A stretch of DNA of 11,398 bases from Actinomycetota bacterium (GCA_018898235.1 JAHIJU010000432.1:1-11398), one strand, 5' to 3'; counted from the stretch's first letter, positions 1-6,872 are shown. Numbers and translations are program-made. Notes: generated by a model from the letters alone, not told the origin.

Positions 1-231
1 GGCAATCCTTCCGGTGGTGATGCCACCGGTCGCTCCCCTGCATCCCCTGGAACGACGAGAGCCCCGCGCAGGCGCGGGGCTCGTGATCCGTGCACGGCCG
101 AACCGCCGCACGAAGCTGAACTCTCACCTGCGCTGGCCCCCGCTGCTGCGGGACTTGGGACGACCCGGACCTGTCCGCGCAGCGTCTAGCGCTCTGCGAT
201 CAGGAGGGGCCGGCGACCGGCGGTCTTGGGC
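1..231 (-). promoter_or_regulatory. rplJ: Probable 5' leader of rplJ (L10), start codon just outside the window
   Basis: Read on the minus strand, this is the untranslated stretch between a promoter (238-266) and a strong Shine-Dalgarno GGAAGGA (12 to 6). Five bases remain to the window edge, so a start codon would begin immediately beyond it. Near its 5' end the leader carries CCAAGACCGCCGGTCGCCGG (229-210), followed by a C-rich segment and a terminator-like hairpin (59-82). A small hairpin (11-17 with 23-29) lies just before the Shine-Dalgarno. Long structured leaders upstream of rplJ are known sites of L10(L12)4 autoregulation. The assignment rests on synteny, since rplJ-rplL usually follow rplA on the same strand, and on the leader architecture. 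No coding sequence of rplJ is visible. The alternative is a free small RNA of about 175 nt ending at the hairpin. Confidence 0.6.
59..82 (-). terminator. Attenuator-like hairpin in the presumed rplJ leader
   Basis: A perfect 11-bp G+C-rich inverted repeat (59-69 with 72-82) has a minimal loop. On the minus strand it is followed by TCGTCGTTCC, which is unusually T-rich for this DNA. On the plus strand no T-rich tail follows. It therefore looks like a minus-strand terminator lying inside the leader, about 60 nt before the likely start codon. That position fits transcription attenuation of the downstream operon, or the 3' end of a short RNA. Confidence 0.55.
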
Positions 232-237
232 GGGGTC

Positions 238-266
238 AGCCTACGGCACGGCGGCGTCCCGACCAA
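238..266 (-). promoter_or_regulatory. Sigma-A-type promoter of the presumed rplJ leader
   Basis: On the minus strand TTGGTC (266-261) is followed after exactly 17 nt by TAGGCT (243-238), a good actinobacterial -10 of the TAnnnT type. Transcription would begin at about G231. The promoter lies only about 50 nt beyond the stop codon of the codirectional CHAT gene, and I see no convincing terminator between them, so read-through from that gene is possible. Confidence 0.55.
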
Positions 267-319
267 AAGCGGCAGGATCGAGCGCACCTCGGGCCCGCTC
301 CGCCGAACGGCACCCGCGC

Positions 320-3001
320 TCAACCGGCACCGTGCGCGGCGAAGCTGCACCAGCTCACGAACCCGCCGGGTGCGGCGCGGTCCAGCTGCGCCCGGGCCGC
401 ATGCAGCGCGCGGGCCATCGTGGCGCCGGCGGCGAGCTCGCGGTGCAGCGCGACCATCAGCCCGACCGCCTCCACGTCCGGCACCGCGGCGAGACTGGCG
501 ACCACGGCCGTCGTCCCCCGGGACAGCGTGGCCGACACGAAGCCCAGCACCTCGTCCCCCGCGTAGGCGACGTCCGCACCGGAGTGGCAGGACGCCAGCA
601 CCAGCCGCCGCGGCGCGGCACCGGCCCCGTGCAGCTCCTGGACGGTGACCGGGCCGTCGGCCAGCATCACCGAGGAGAACATCGGGCTGTCCGCGCGCAG
701 CACGCCGTGGCAGGCGAGATGTGCCAGGTCGGCGCCCGCGAGCGCCGCGAGCACCGCATGCGCCGTACCGTCCTGGGGGCCGAGCACCTGGGCGCCCGGG
801 TGCACGGCACGCAAGGCCTCGACCTCCTCGCGTGCGCCGTCCAGATCCGGCCCGGCGACCAGCACCGTGCGCCCCGACGGGGCCGGACCGCCCGCCGTGC
901 GCAACCAGGCCGCCGCCGAGGGCGCGAGTGCCACCGGGGCCTCGTGGAGCGCCGACCACGGAACCGAGTGCAGCAGACCGACCGGGACCACGACGAGCTC
1001 GGCGTCCGGCGCGACCCCGAGCGGTTCGACCAGCAGGGTGCGCAGACGCACCAGACGCGCATCGGCGTTGACCCGGGCCGCCTGCGCCGACGCCGGGCTG
1101 CTCGGGTCGGCGAGCCGGCGCAGGGCGAACAGCAGACCGTGCAGCTGGTCGGTCACGGCCTGGAGCCCGGCCAGCTCGACCAGCCGCGCACCACGCCCGT
1201 CCAGGACCACCGCCACCAGTCGACCGCCGTGCTGCCCGAGCTCGACCAGGACCCGGCCGTCCAGCGCGGCCCGCAGCCGGGCCACCCCCGGTGGCGCACC
1301 GCCGACCCGTCGCGCGGTGCCGCGCGGCCGCCACGCGTCCGCCGCCACCCGCCGCACCGGCTCCGCCTCGGCCTGGAGGACCGTCCGGAGGGTCGCACCC
1401 GCACGGTCGCCGGGCTCGACGCCGGGCGACGCGAGCCGCTCGGCCGGCGGCAGGAACGGTTCGCCCACCGAGCCGATCAGAGCCGCGGCGCGGGTGCGTT
1501 CCATCCAGCGCAGCACCTGCACCGGACGTCCCGTCCCCACCAGCACACCCAGACCGAGCTCGCCGAGCTCGGCGCCGTGCCCCGAGGCAAGAGCCCGCAG
1601 CTCGATGGTGGGCCGGTCGTCACGCAGCCGCGCCACCTCCCGCAGCCCCGCGCTGCACTCGGCGAGCGCGCGCTCGTCGTCACCGCGCAGCAGCGCCGCA
1701 CGCGCCCCCGCCACATGGCCCCGGGTGCGGACGAGCGCCGGCCCCGAACGCGCCAGCCCTGCGGCCCGGTCGAATGCCCGTGCCGCTGCCAACCCCTGCC
1801 CGAGCCTGACGCCGACCTTCCCCGCAACCAGATGCGCATCGACCGCCGCGTGCAGGTCACCGGCCGCGTCCAGCCGCCCGGCGAGCCGACGTGCCGCCAC
1901 CAGGTCCGAGGGCGCGACCTCGTCGAGTCCGACCCGGGCCTGCACGGCGATGAGCAGGGCCCGGTCCCGCCAACCCGGCCGACGTTGCGCCCGGGCCTCC
2001 TCGGCCGTCGCCGTCGCGACGTCCTGCGCCCCCACCAGGTCGCCTTCGAGCAGCAGGTACCGGGCCCGGCGCAACCGCGCCTCCAGCCGCATGAGATGGG
2101 CTCCGGCGCCGTCGAACTCCGCCTCGGCCCGACCGGCGGCATGCACCGCCTCCGGCAGCAACCGGAGGTCGGCCATGACGTCCGCGAGCTCCCCGTAGTG
2201 CTCTCCGAGCGGCAGGTCCGCCGCCCGGTAGAGGCGTTCGGCCTCCTCGAAGTCCCGCAGGGCCGCTCCCAGGTGACCGGCGCGCGTCGCGATCCAGGCC
2301 CGGCTCCCGGTGGTCGGCGCAAGCATCGACGGTCCGAGCGGGCCGGCCCGGACGACCGCATCGGTCGCGCTGACCAGCGCACCCTCGTAGTCGCCCTGCT
2401 CGGCGAGGGTGAGGGCGAGGTTGTTCGCCACGATGACCGCACCCTGGGCATCCAGCCCCCGACGGCCCAGCAGCTCGCGATACAGCGACGCTGCCTGCAC
2501 CGGGCGCCCGGAGTTCTGCTCGAGGACCGCGCGGGCGAGCAGGGTGCGGACCTCGAACCGTTCACGCTCATCGGGGGCGACGAACGGATCCGCCGCCATG
2601 GCCGCGCTCGCGGCAGCGAGGTCCCGTCGGGCGGCGGCCGGGCGGCCCAGCTCGAGAAGCACCGACGCGCGGCTGGCCAGCACCGTCGCCTCGACACCAC
2701 GCGCCCCGGCCCGTCGAGCGGCCCGCAGCGCACCATCGAGCAGGCGGCGGGCCTCCCGATCGCCCCAGTGCGCCCGATGGGTCCAGGCCACAGCCCGCAG
2801 TGCCTCGGCCAGGAGCTCGTCGTCGTGCCAGGCCCTCGCACACAGGACGACCTCGGCCGCCACGGATCGCGACGACCGCGGGTCGGCGCCCCGATCCTCC
2901 GCAAGACTACGAACCTGTATCAGGAGGGCGTCGCGCTCCTCCTGACTGGCGGGCCGGTTCGACACCCCGGGGGCTGCCCCTGTCCTGCGTGCCTGCCCCA
3001 T
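320..3001 (-). CDS. TPR-CHAT caspase-like cysteine protease
   Basis: This 893-aa protein is probably a cytoplasmic protease of the caspase/separase clan. About residues 20-560 are alanine/leucine/arginine-rich helical hairpins typical of tetratricopeptide repeats. The C-terminal CHAT domain spans about 581-893. It carries HLACHG (His761-His765) and VLASCHSG (Cys805), so the expected catalytic dyad, His765 before Gly and Cys805, is intact. No signal peptide or membrane segment is seen. The start is uncertain. I prefer ATG at 3001 because TATGAT (3014-3009) lies exactly 7 nt upstream, giving a leaderless start. ATG at 3013 (+4 aa) and GTG at 2965 (-12 aa) have no convincing ribosome site. The open frame continues upstream through the opposite-strand protease gene; that part is antisense artefact. 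The gene is divergent from the subtilase/sigma operon, with 36 nt between starts, which implies a joint function. CHAT proteins act in programmed death and in Csx29-type signalling; the substrate here is unknown. Confidence 0.88.
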   Translation of the reverse strand: MGQARRTGAAPGVSNRPASQEERDALLIQVRSLAEDRGADPRSSRSVAAEVVLCARAWHDDELLAEALRAVAWTHRAHWGDREARRLLDGALRAARRAGARGVEATVLASRASVLLELGRPAAARRDLAAASAAMAADPFVAPDERERFEVRTLLARAVLEQNSGRPVQAASLYRELLGRRGLDAQGAVIVANNLALTLAEQGDYEGALVSATDAVVRAGPLGPSMLAPTTGSRAWIATRAGHLGAALRDFEEAERLYRAADLPLGEHYGELADVMADLRLLPEAVHAAGRAEAEFDGAGAHLMRLEARLRRARYLLLEGDLVGAQDVATATAEEARAQRRPGWRDRALLIAVQARVGLDEVAPSDLVAARRLAGRLDAAGDLHAAVDAHLVAGKVGVRLGQGLAAARAFDRAAGLARSGPALVRTRGHVAGARAALLRGDDERALAECSAGLREVARLRDDRPTIELRALASGHGAELGELGLGVLVGTGRPVQVLRWMERTRAAALIGSVGEPFLPPAERLASPGVEPGDRAGATLRTVLQAEAEPVRRVAADAWRPRGTARRVGGAPPGVARLRAALDGRVLVELGQHGGRLVAVVLDGRGARLVELAGLQAVTDQLHGLLFALRRLADPSSPASAQAARVNADARLVRLRTLLVEPLGVAPDAELVVVPVGLLHSVPWSALHEAPVALAPSAAAWLRTAGGPAPSGRTVLVAGPDLDGAREEVEALRAVHPGAQVLGPQDGTAHAVLAALAGADLAHLACHGVLRADSPMFSSVMLADGPVTVQELHGAGAAPRRLVLASCHSGADVAYAGDEVLGFVSATLSRGTTAVVASLAAVPDVEAVGLMVALHRELAAGATMARALHAARAQLDRAAPGGFVSWCSFAAHGAG

Positions 3002-3008
3002 CTTCCCG

Positions 3009-3014
3009 ATCATA
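3009..3014 (-). promoter_or_regulatory. -10 element for a leaderless CHAT-gene transcript
   Basis: TATGAT on the minus strand (one mismatch to TATAAT) is followed by 7 nt and then the ATG at 3001. This is the same geometry as at the TetR gene. No good -35 box is seen 16-18 nt upstream; the best hexamer there is CTGTGG. The site overlaps the in-frame ATG at 3013, so using this promoter excludes that codon as the start. Confidence 0.42.
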
Positions 3015-3023
3015 GAGACGCCC

Positions 3024-3030
3024 AGAGGAG
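3024..3030 (+). promoter_or_regulatory. Shine-Dalgarno fixing the subtilase start
   Basis: AGAGGAG lies 7 nt before GTG 3038. It sets the start of the subtilase gene and rules out the long open frame that extends upstream across the antisense of the CHAT gene. The site falls in the spacer of the proposed divergent CHAT promoter. Confidence 0.75.
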
Positions 3031-3037
3031 CCCACAG

Positions 3038-4414
3038 GTGAGCAGGTATCCGAGCAGTCCGCGCGCATTGGGTCGTCCGTTCGGACAGGACTACGACCGT
3101 CCCGACCTCAGCGGACCGGAGGCGGACCGCGCTGCACGTGGCGTGCGGCGCCAGGTGCGCGAGCTGGGGCCCGACCGTCACGGGGCCGACGAGGAACGCG
3201 TCTCGCTCGCGCTGGAGCGGATCGGGGCCCGGTGGCGGGGCCGGTCCCGCATGCTCGGGGTGCAGCCCACCCGCCGGGGGGCCCAGACCTACACCGTCGG
3301 CGGTGAGCTGCTCGTGGCGGCCGCCTCCTGGCCGCACCTGGAGGGCTGGGCGGCCGACCACGGTCTGGACCGCGAACCGGTCGGCTGTGCCGACCTGGAG
3401 GACCGGCTCGTGCGGCTCGTGGCCCGGGACCCGCAGACGGACCTCACGGCGCTGGCCGCCGAGCTGCGGTCCGACGGCCACGCCGCCTCGCTGTCGTACA
3501 TCACCCCGTCGGCGCCGATCATCAAGCCGTGGGGCGGTATCGGGGCTCCCGCGCTGGTCCCGTTCGGGGAGTACCACCCCGGGTCCTCGGAGTACGGGCG
3601 CGGAGTCCGGGTCGCCGTGGTCGACACCGGCATCGCCGCTGCCACCCGGCCCGATGGTTGGCTCGACGCGGTCGAGCGCGAGGCCGGCGAGCGCTCGAAC
3701 ATCGACCCGCTCGACGCCCTTCCGGCCGACGGCTACCTCGACCTGTCCGCGGGGCACGGGACGTTCGTCGCCGGACTCGTGCAGCAGGTCGCGCCGGGCG
3801 CCGACATCACGGTCTACCGCGCCATCGGCACCGCGGGGACGGGCAGCGAGGTCGAGGTCGCCTGCCAGCTGATCCGCGCGGTGCGCGACGGAGCCCAGGT
3901 GGTCAACCTGTCGCTGGGCACCCCGAGCGTCTTCGACGAACCGCCGCTCGCGCTCGCGACCGCATTCGACGTGATCCGGGAGATCGAGCTCGAACGCGGC
4001 TGGGAGACGGTCGTCGTCGCGGCCGCCGGGAACCTCGGCGACGACAGCCCCGTGTGGCCCGCCGCGTTCGGCCGGGTGGTCGCGGTCGGCTCGCTCACCG
4101 CGCAGCTGCGCCCCGCCGCCTGGTCCAGCCGTGGGCACTGGGTGGACTTCTCGACCGTCGGCGAGGGCGTCGTGTCCACGTTCGTGACCGGCACCCAGTC
4201 GCCCGACCTGGTCCCCGATCCCGAGACCTTCGGTGACACCCCGTGGGCCCGCTGGACCGGCACCTCGTTCAGCGCACCCCAGGTGACCGGCGCCATCGCC
4301 CGCGCGATGACCGAGCACGACCTGTCGGCGCCGGACGCCGTCAAGGAGCTCCTCGCCACGGGCCGGCCGGTACCGGGCCTCGGCCGCGCCCTGCACGTCC
4401 TGCCGGGGGTCTAG
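3038..4414 (+). CDS. Intracellular S8 (subtilisin-like) serine protease
   Basis: This 458-aa subtilase has all its catalytic residues: Asp196 in VAVVDTGI, His240 in GHGTFVAG, oxyanion-hole Asn332 in AAAGN and Ser410 in GTSFSAP. The peptidase domain covers roughly residues 185-445. Residues 1-165 are a charged N-terminal region with no signal peptide or transmembrane helix, so the enzyme should stay in the cytoplasm. This is unlike most bacterial subtilases, which are exported. The segment at about 85-150, with alternating predicted strands and helices, could be a propeptide-like inhibitor domain; that is a guess from its appearance. GTG at 3038 has a good ribosome site. The gene is first in a plus-strand operon with the sigma factor and the 165-aa protein, and diverges from the CHAT protease. 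Its promoter must lie inside the opposite-strand CHAT reading frame. Substrate unknown; regulatory cleavage of a partner protein is plausible. Confidence 0.9.
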   Translation: MSRYPSSPRALGRPFGQDYDRPDLSGPEADRAARGVRRQVRELGPDRHGADEERVSLALERIGARWRGRSRMLGVQPTRRGAQTYTVGGELLVAAASWPHLEGWAADHGLDREPVGCADLEDRLVRLVARDPQTDLTALAAELRSDGHAASLSYITPSAPIIKPWGGIGAPALVPFGEYHPGSSEYGRGVRVAVVDTGIAAATRPDGWLDAVEREAGERSNIDPLDALPADGYLDLSAGHGTFVAGLVQQVAPGADITVYRAIGTAGTGSEVEVACQLIRAVRDGAQVVNLSLGTPSVFDEPPLALATAFDVIREIELERGWETVVVAAAGNLGDDSPVWPAAFGRVVAVGSLTAQLRPAAWSSRGHWVDFSTVGEGVVSTFVTGTQSPDLVPDPETFGDTPWARWTGTSFSAPQVTGAIARAMTEHDLSAPDAVKELLATGRPVPGLGRALHVLPGV

Positions 4415-4424
4415 GTGCTGGGCG

Positions 4425-4440
4425 TCATGGAGCGCCATGA
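4425..4440 (+). repeat. 16-bp palindrome in the subtilase-sigma gap
   Basis: TCATGG-AGCG-CCATGA has perfect 6-bp arms in the 63-nt gap between the subtilase stop and the sigma-factor start. A second, weaker hairpin follows (CCTGG 4447-4451 with CCAGG 4458-4462). In DNA the first could be an operator. In RNA the pair could fold just upstream of the sigma-gene ribosome site. No -35/-10 pair is recognisable here. Confidence 0.35.
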
Positions 4441-4466
4441 TGTCGCCCTGGGGATGTCCAGGACGT

Positions 4467-4471
4467 GGAGG
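4467..4471 (+). promoter_or_regulatory. Shine-Dalgarno fixing the sigma-factor start
   Basis: GGAGG lies 6 nt before GTG 4478. The upstream in-frame starts (GTG 4415 abutting the subtilase stop, ATG 4427, ATG 4454) lack a comparable site, which decides the start. Confidence 0.7.
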
Positions 4472-4477
4472 ACCGAC

Positions 4478-5119
4478 GTGGACGCAGGCCGGCCGGACGG
4501 CCCGATCGAGGATGCGGACGTCGCCGACCTCGTCGCCGGTGCGCTCGCCGGGGACGAGCGGTGCTGGGAGGAGATCGTGCGTCGGCACAGCCGACTGGTG
4601 CTGTCCCGCATCCGGCAGTTCCGGCTCACCGTCCACCAGGCCGAGGACGTCGCCCAGACGGTCTGGCTCAACCTGCTGGAGCACCTCGACGGGCTTCGCG
4701 ATCCGGCCGCCCTGCCTGGGTGGATCTCGACGGCGACCCGCCGCGAGTGCCTGCGGGTGTCCCGGCTGGACCACCGCGACCTGGCCGTCGACCCTCAGTC
4801 CGACGGCTTGGAGACGGCCGTCGAGGAGGACATGGGCGCTCGGCTGCTGCTGTTCGAGCTCGTCAGGGCCGTCCGCGACGGCCTCGCCGAGCTACCCGCG
4901 CGGCAGCGCGAGCTGCTCGTCCTGCTGGTGGCGGACCCGCCACTGAGCTACGGGGAGATCTCACGCCGACTCGACATCCCGGTCGGCTCGATCGGCCCGA
5001 CCCGAGCCCGGGGTCTGGCACGTCTGCGCACCACCGATGCGATGGCGTCCTACCTGCGGGCCCACCCCGACGACAGTGCCGGGAAGAGAGGGGTGCGCGA
5101 TGCCGTGGCGCTCGGTTGA
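4478..5119 (+). CDS. ECF-type RNA polymerase sigma factor
   Basis: This 213-aa protein has the two-domain layout of group IV sigma-70 factors. Region 2 is at about residues 28-98 (RRHSRLVLSRIRQF, then AEDVAQTVWLNLLEHL, which binds core polymerase and the -10). Region 4 is at about 131-184 (LPARQRELLVLL and the recognition helix SYGEISRRLDIPVGSIGPTR, which contacts the -35). No sigma-1.1 or sigma-3 domain is present. A 29-aa tail beyond region 4 is rich in Arg and Asp and has no fold I recognise. The gene lies 63 nt after the subtilase gene and 13 nt before the 165-aa gene, so all three are probably cotranscribed. No membrane anti-sigma or HxxxCxxC zinc anti-sigma gene is adjacent, so control must come from elsewhere. 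Linkage to two proteases suggests proteolytic control, which is inference. I could not find a convincing ECF promoter upstream of the operon that would show autoregulation. Confidence 0.9.
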   Translation: MDAGRPDGPIEDADVADLVAGALAGDERCWEEIVRRHSRLVLSRIRQFRLTVHQAEDVAQTVWLNLLEHLDGLRDPAALPGWISTATRRECLRVSRLDHRDLAVDPQSDGLETAVEEDMGARLLLFELVRAVRDGLAELPARQRELLVLLVADPPLSYGEISRRLDIPVGSIGPTRARGLARLRTTDAMASYLRAHPDDSAGKRGVRDAVALG

Positions 5120-5132
5120 CAGGGGGAACGAC

Positions 5133-5630
5133 ATGGGAGATGAGCTGACCACCTGGCAGGTGGACGATGAGGTGCTCGCCCGGCTCGTCGCCGATGCGCT
5201 GGCCCAGGCCGGTACCGCCGAGGTGGTGGACCGGGCCGCCGGGCGGGCGTTCGCGACGCACCAGGCGCTCCTCGAGGCGCGGCGTGACCTCGATGTCGAG
5301 CTCGCGCTGCTGGAGCTGGTGCACGATTCGCTGGAGGTCACGGCGAGCGCTGTCGTGCGCAGCCGCGACGGATCGGCGCCCCGCTCGTTGGAGTTCCGCG
5401 CCCAGGACGGCACCGGGCTGGAGGTCGAGCTCCGGGACGGGGTGGTCGAGGGCCAGCTGATCCCGCCCCGCGCCGGTCAGGTCACTGTCGTGCTGGGCGA
5501 CGGGGGCACGACGGAGGTGGACACGGACGACGTCGGCTACTTCCGGGTGGAGGCCGATCTTCGCGGACCGGTGCAGCTGCGGTTCGCCGATGGGACGGGC
5601 ACCTCGAGCACCGAGTGGCTGACCTGGTAG
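5133..5630 (+). CDS. Small acidic protein of unknown function, possible sigma-factor regulator
   Basis: I do not recognise a named family for this 165-aa soluble protein. Residues 1-70 are acidic and strongly helical (DDEVLARLVADALAQ, ALLEARRDLDVELALLELV). Residues 72-165 look all-beta: DGVVEGQLIPP, QVTVVLGDGG, DTDDVGYFRVE and GPVQLRF resemble the short sandwich strands of carboxypeptidase-regulatory-like modules. The chain ends in TEWLTW. There is no signal peptide, membrane helix or cysteine. ATG at 5133 follows AGGGGGA (5121-5127), and the gene starts 13 nt after the sigma stop, so it is translated with the sigma factor. By position it is the best candidate for an anti-sigma factor or adaptor, and for a substrate of the CHAT or S8 protease. 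The sequence itself does not prove this. Confidence 0.8.
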   Translation: MGDELTTWQVDDEVLARLVADALAQAGTAEVVDRAAGRAFATHQALLEARRDLDVELALLELVHDSLEVTASAVVRSRDGSAPRSLEFRAQDGTGLEVELRDGVVEGQLIPPRAGQVTVVLGDGGTTEVDTDDVGYFRVEADLRGPVQLRFADGTGTSSTEWLTW

Positions 5631-5670
5631 GTCCCTCCCCCGCTCGCCTGACCTCCTCTGCGGCCGGTCA

Positions 5671-5720
5671 GGACGGCCGGGCCGCAGGGTGCGGCGTGGC
5701 ACCCTGCGGCCCGGTCGTCC
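5671..5720. terminator. Long hairpin terminator between convergent genes
   Basis: Twenty-two-base arms (5671-5692 and 5699-5720) enclose a 6-nt loop. All positions pair except one, which is G-U in the plus-strand RNA and A-C in the minus-strand RNA. No T-tract follows on either side. It lies 40 nt after the 165-aa gene and 57 nt from the stop of the oppositely oriented dehydrogenase, so it probably ends both operons. The 147-nt gap holds nothing else that I can identify. Confidence 0.75.
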
Positions 5721-5777
5721 GCCTCCGTCGGCGCCGGTCGTCGGCGAGCTCGACGAGGGCGCGTGGTACCGGGCCGG

Positions 5778-6872
5778 TCAGCTGAGGTCGGTGACGACGA
5801 CGCGTGCGACCGTCGGGTCCTTGAGCATCGCGTAGCCCTCCTCGATCTGCGCCAACGAGATCTCGCGGGAGACGAGCTCGTCCAGCCGGAACCGCCCCTC
5901 GAGGTAGAGCCGTGCGTAGAGCGGGATGTCGCGCTTCGCCGTCGTCGATCCCATGTAGACACCCTCGACGTGCAGCCGCCCGCCGAGCAGCTCGACCGCC
6001 GAGATCTCCAGGACCGACGTCGGGTCCAGCACACCGATGAGGTACAGGCCGCCGCCGGGGGCCACCATCTGCAGCGCCTGCTGGGTGACCGGCTTGAGAC
6101 CGACGAAGTCGAACACCGCGTCGGCGCCGACCCCGGTGATCCGTCGGACCTCCTCCACCGGGTCGGACGTCGCGGAGTTGATCACATGGGTGGCGCCGAA
6201 CCGCTTGGCTCGGTCGAGCTTCTCGTCCGCGATGTCGATCGCGATGATCGTCGCGGCACCCGCGGTGACTGCGCCGTTCAACGCGTTCAGCCCGACTCCA
6301 CCCACGCCGATGACGACGACGGCGTCCGAGGGCTGCACGTCCGCGGTGTTCAGCACGGCGCCGGCACCGGTGACCACGCCGCAGCCGAGCAGCGCCGCCT
6401 GCGGCCAGCCGATCTGGTCGGGCACCTTGGCCAGCTGGTGCTCGTGGATCAGAGCCTGCTGGGCGAACCCGCCCAGGCCCATCCCCTGCCCGATCGCGAC
6501 GCCGTTCTCCGACAGGCGAGGGGGCTGGCCGTCGGCGCGCAGGGTCGCCTCCGGGTGCGCGCACAGCACCTGGTTCCCGGCCTGACACTGGGAGCAGGTC
6601 CCGCAGTACTGCACCAGACAGCCGACGACGTGGTCGCCGACAACCAGGTCGACGACATCCGGCCCCACAGCGGTGACCACGCCCGCGACCTCATGTCCGA
6701 ACACGGCGGGCGGCTCCCAACCGAGCGGGTACTTCGCGGCCAGGTCGTCGGTGTGGCACAGGCCGGACGCCTTGACCTCGACCAGCACCTCCTTGCCGAT
6801 CGGTGCGGCGATGTCGACGTGCTCGGCGAGCTCGAACCCCGCGCCGAGCGACCGGACGATCGATGCCTTCAT
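5778..6872 (-). CDS. Zinc-dependent medium-chain alcohol dehydrogenase
   Basis: This 364-aa member of the medium-chain dehydrogenase family oxidises an alcohol (or reduces an aldehyde) with a nicotinamide cofactor in the cytoplasm. Catalytic-zinc ligands are visible as Cys39 in GLCHTD, His60-Glu61 in GHEVAG and Cys164 in GCGVVTG. The structural-zinc cysteines are Cys90, Cys93, Cys96 and Cys104. The Rossmann glycines lie in VIGVGGVG (189-194), and Asp213 at the end of the second strand favours NAD+ over NADP+. Length and layout match zinc alcohol dehydrogenases close to the AdhC / class III-like group; the substrate cannot be read from the sequence. ATG 6872 is preceded by GAGGAGGAG and overlaps the stop of the TetR gene by ATGA, so the two are translationally coupled and share one promoter. 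The TetR protein probably controls it. Confidence 0.92.
   Translation of the reverse strand: MKASIVRSLGAGFELAEHVDIAAPIGKEVLVEVKASGLCHTDDLAAKYPLGWEPPAVFGHEVAGVVTAVGPDVVDLVVGDHVVGCLVQYCGTCSQCQAGNQVLCAHPEATLRADGQPPRLSENGVAIGQGMGLGGFAQQALIHEHQLAKVPDQIGWPQAALLGCGVVTGAGAVLNTADVQPSDAVVVIGVGGVGLNALNGAVTAGAATIIAIDIADEKLDRAKRFGATHVINSATSDPVEEVRRITGVGADAVFDFVGLKPVTQQALQMVAPGGGLYLIGVLDPTSVLEISAVELLGGRLHVEGVYMGSTTAKRDIPLYARLYLEGRFRLDELVSREISLAQIEEGYAMLKDPTVARVVVTDLS

Noticed and set aside
186..319. Short minus-strand open frame after the CHAT stop
   Set aside because: The 186-319 part is in a different frame from CHAT, has no start or ribosome site of its own and covers the rplJ-type promoter and leader start.
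2905..2936. Possible ECF-type promoter (CGAAC ... CGTC) ahead of the subtilase operon
   Set aside because: The spacing is about 14 nt, shorter than the usual 16-17 nt, and the site lies 100 nt from the start codon. It is too weak to call autoregulation.
14..3037. Plus-strand open frame extending the subtilase upstream by about 1,000 codons
   Set aside because: It is the antisense of the CHAT gene. Its composition is Arg/Gly/Pro-rich without family motifs, and a good ribosome site sets the true start at 3038.
3080..3091. GTCCG-TT-CGGAC inverted repeat near the subtilase start
   Set aside because: The arms are only 5 bp and lie within coding sequence. Such repeats are expected by chance at this base composition.
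3014..4774. Minus-strand open frame extending the CHAT gene upstream across the subtilase and sigma genes
   Set aside because: It is opposite to two clear genes and carries no recognisable domain. Stop codons are simply rare in this G+C-rich DNA.
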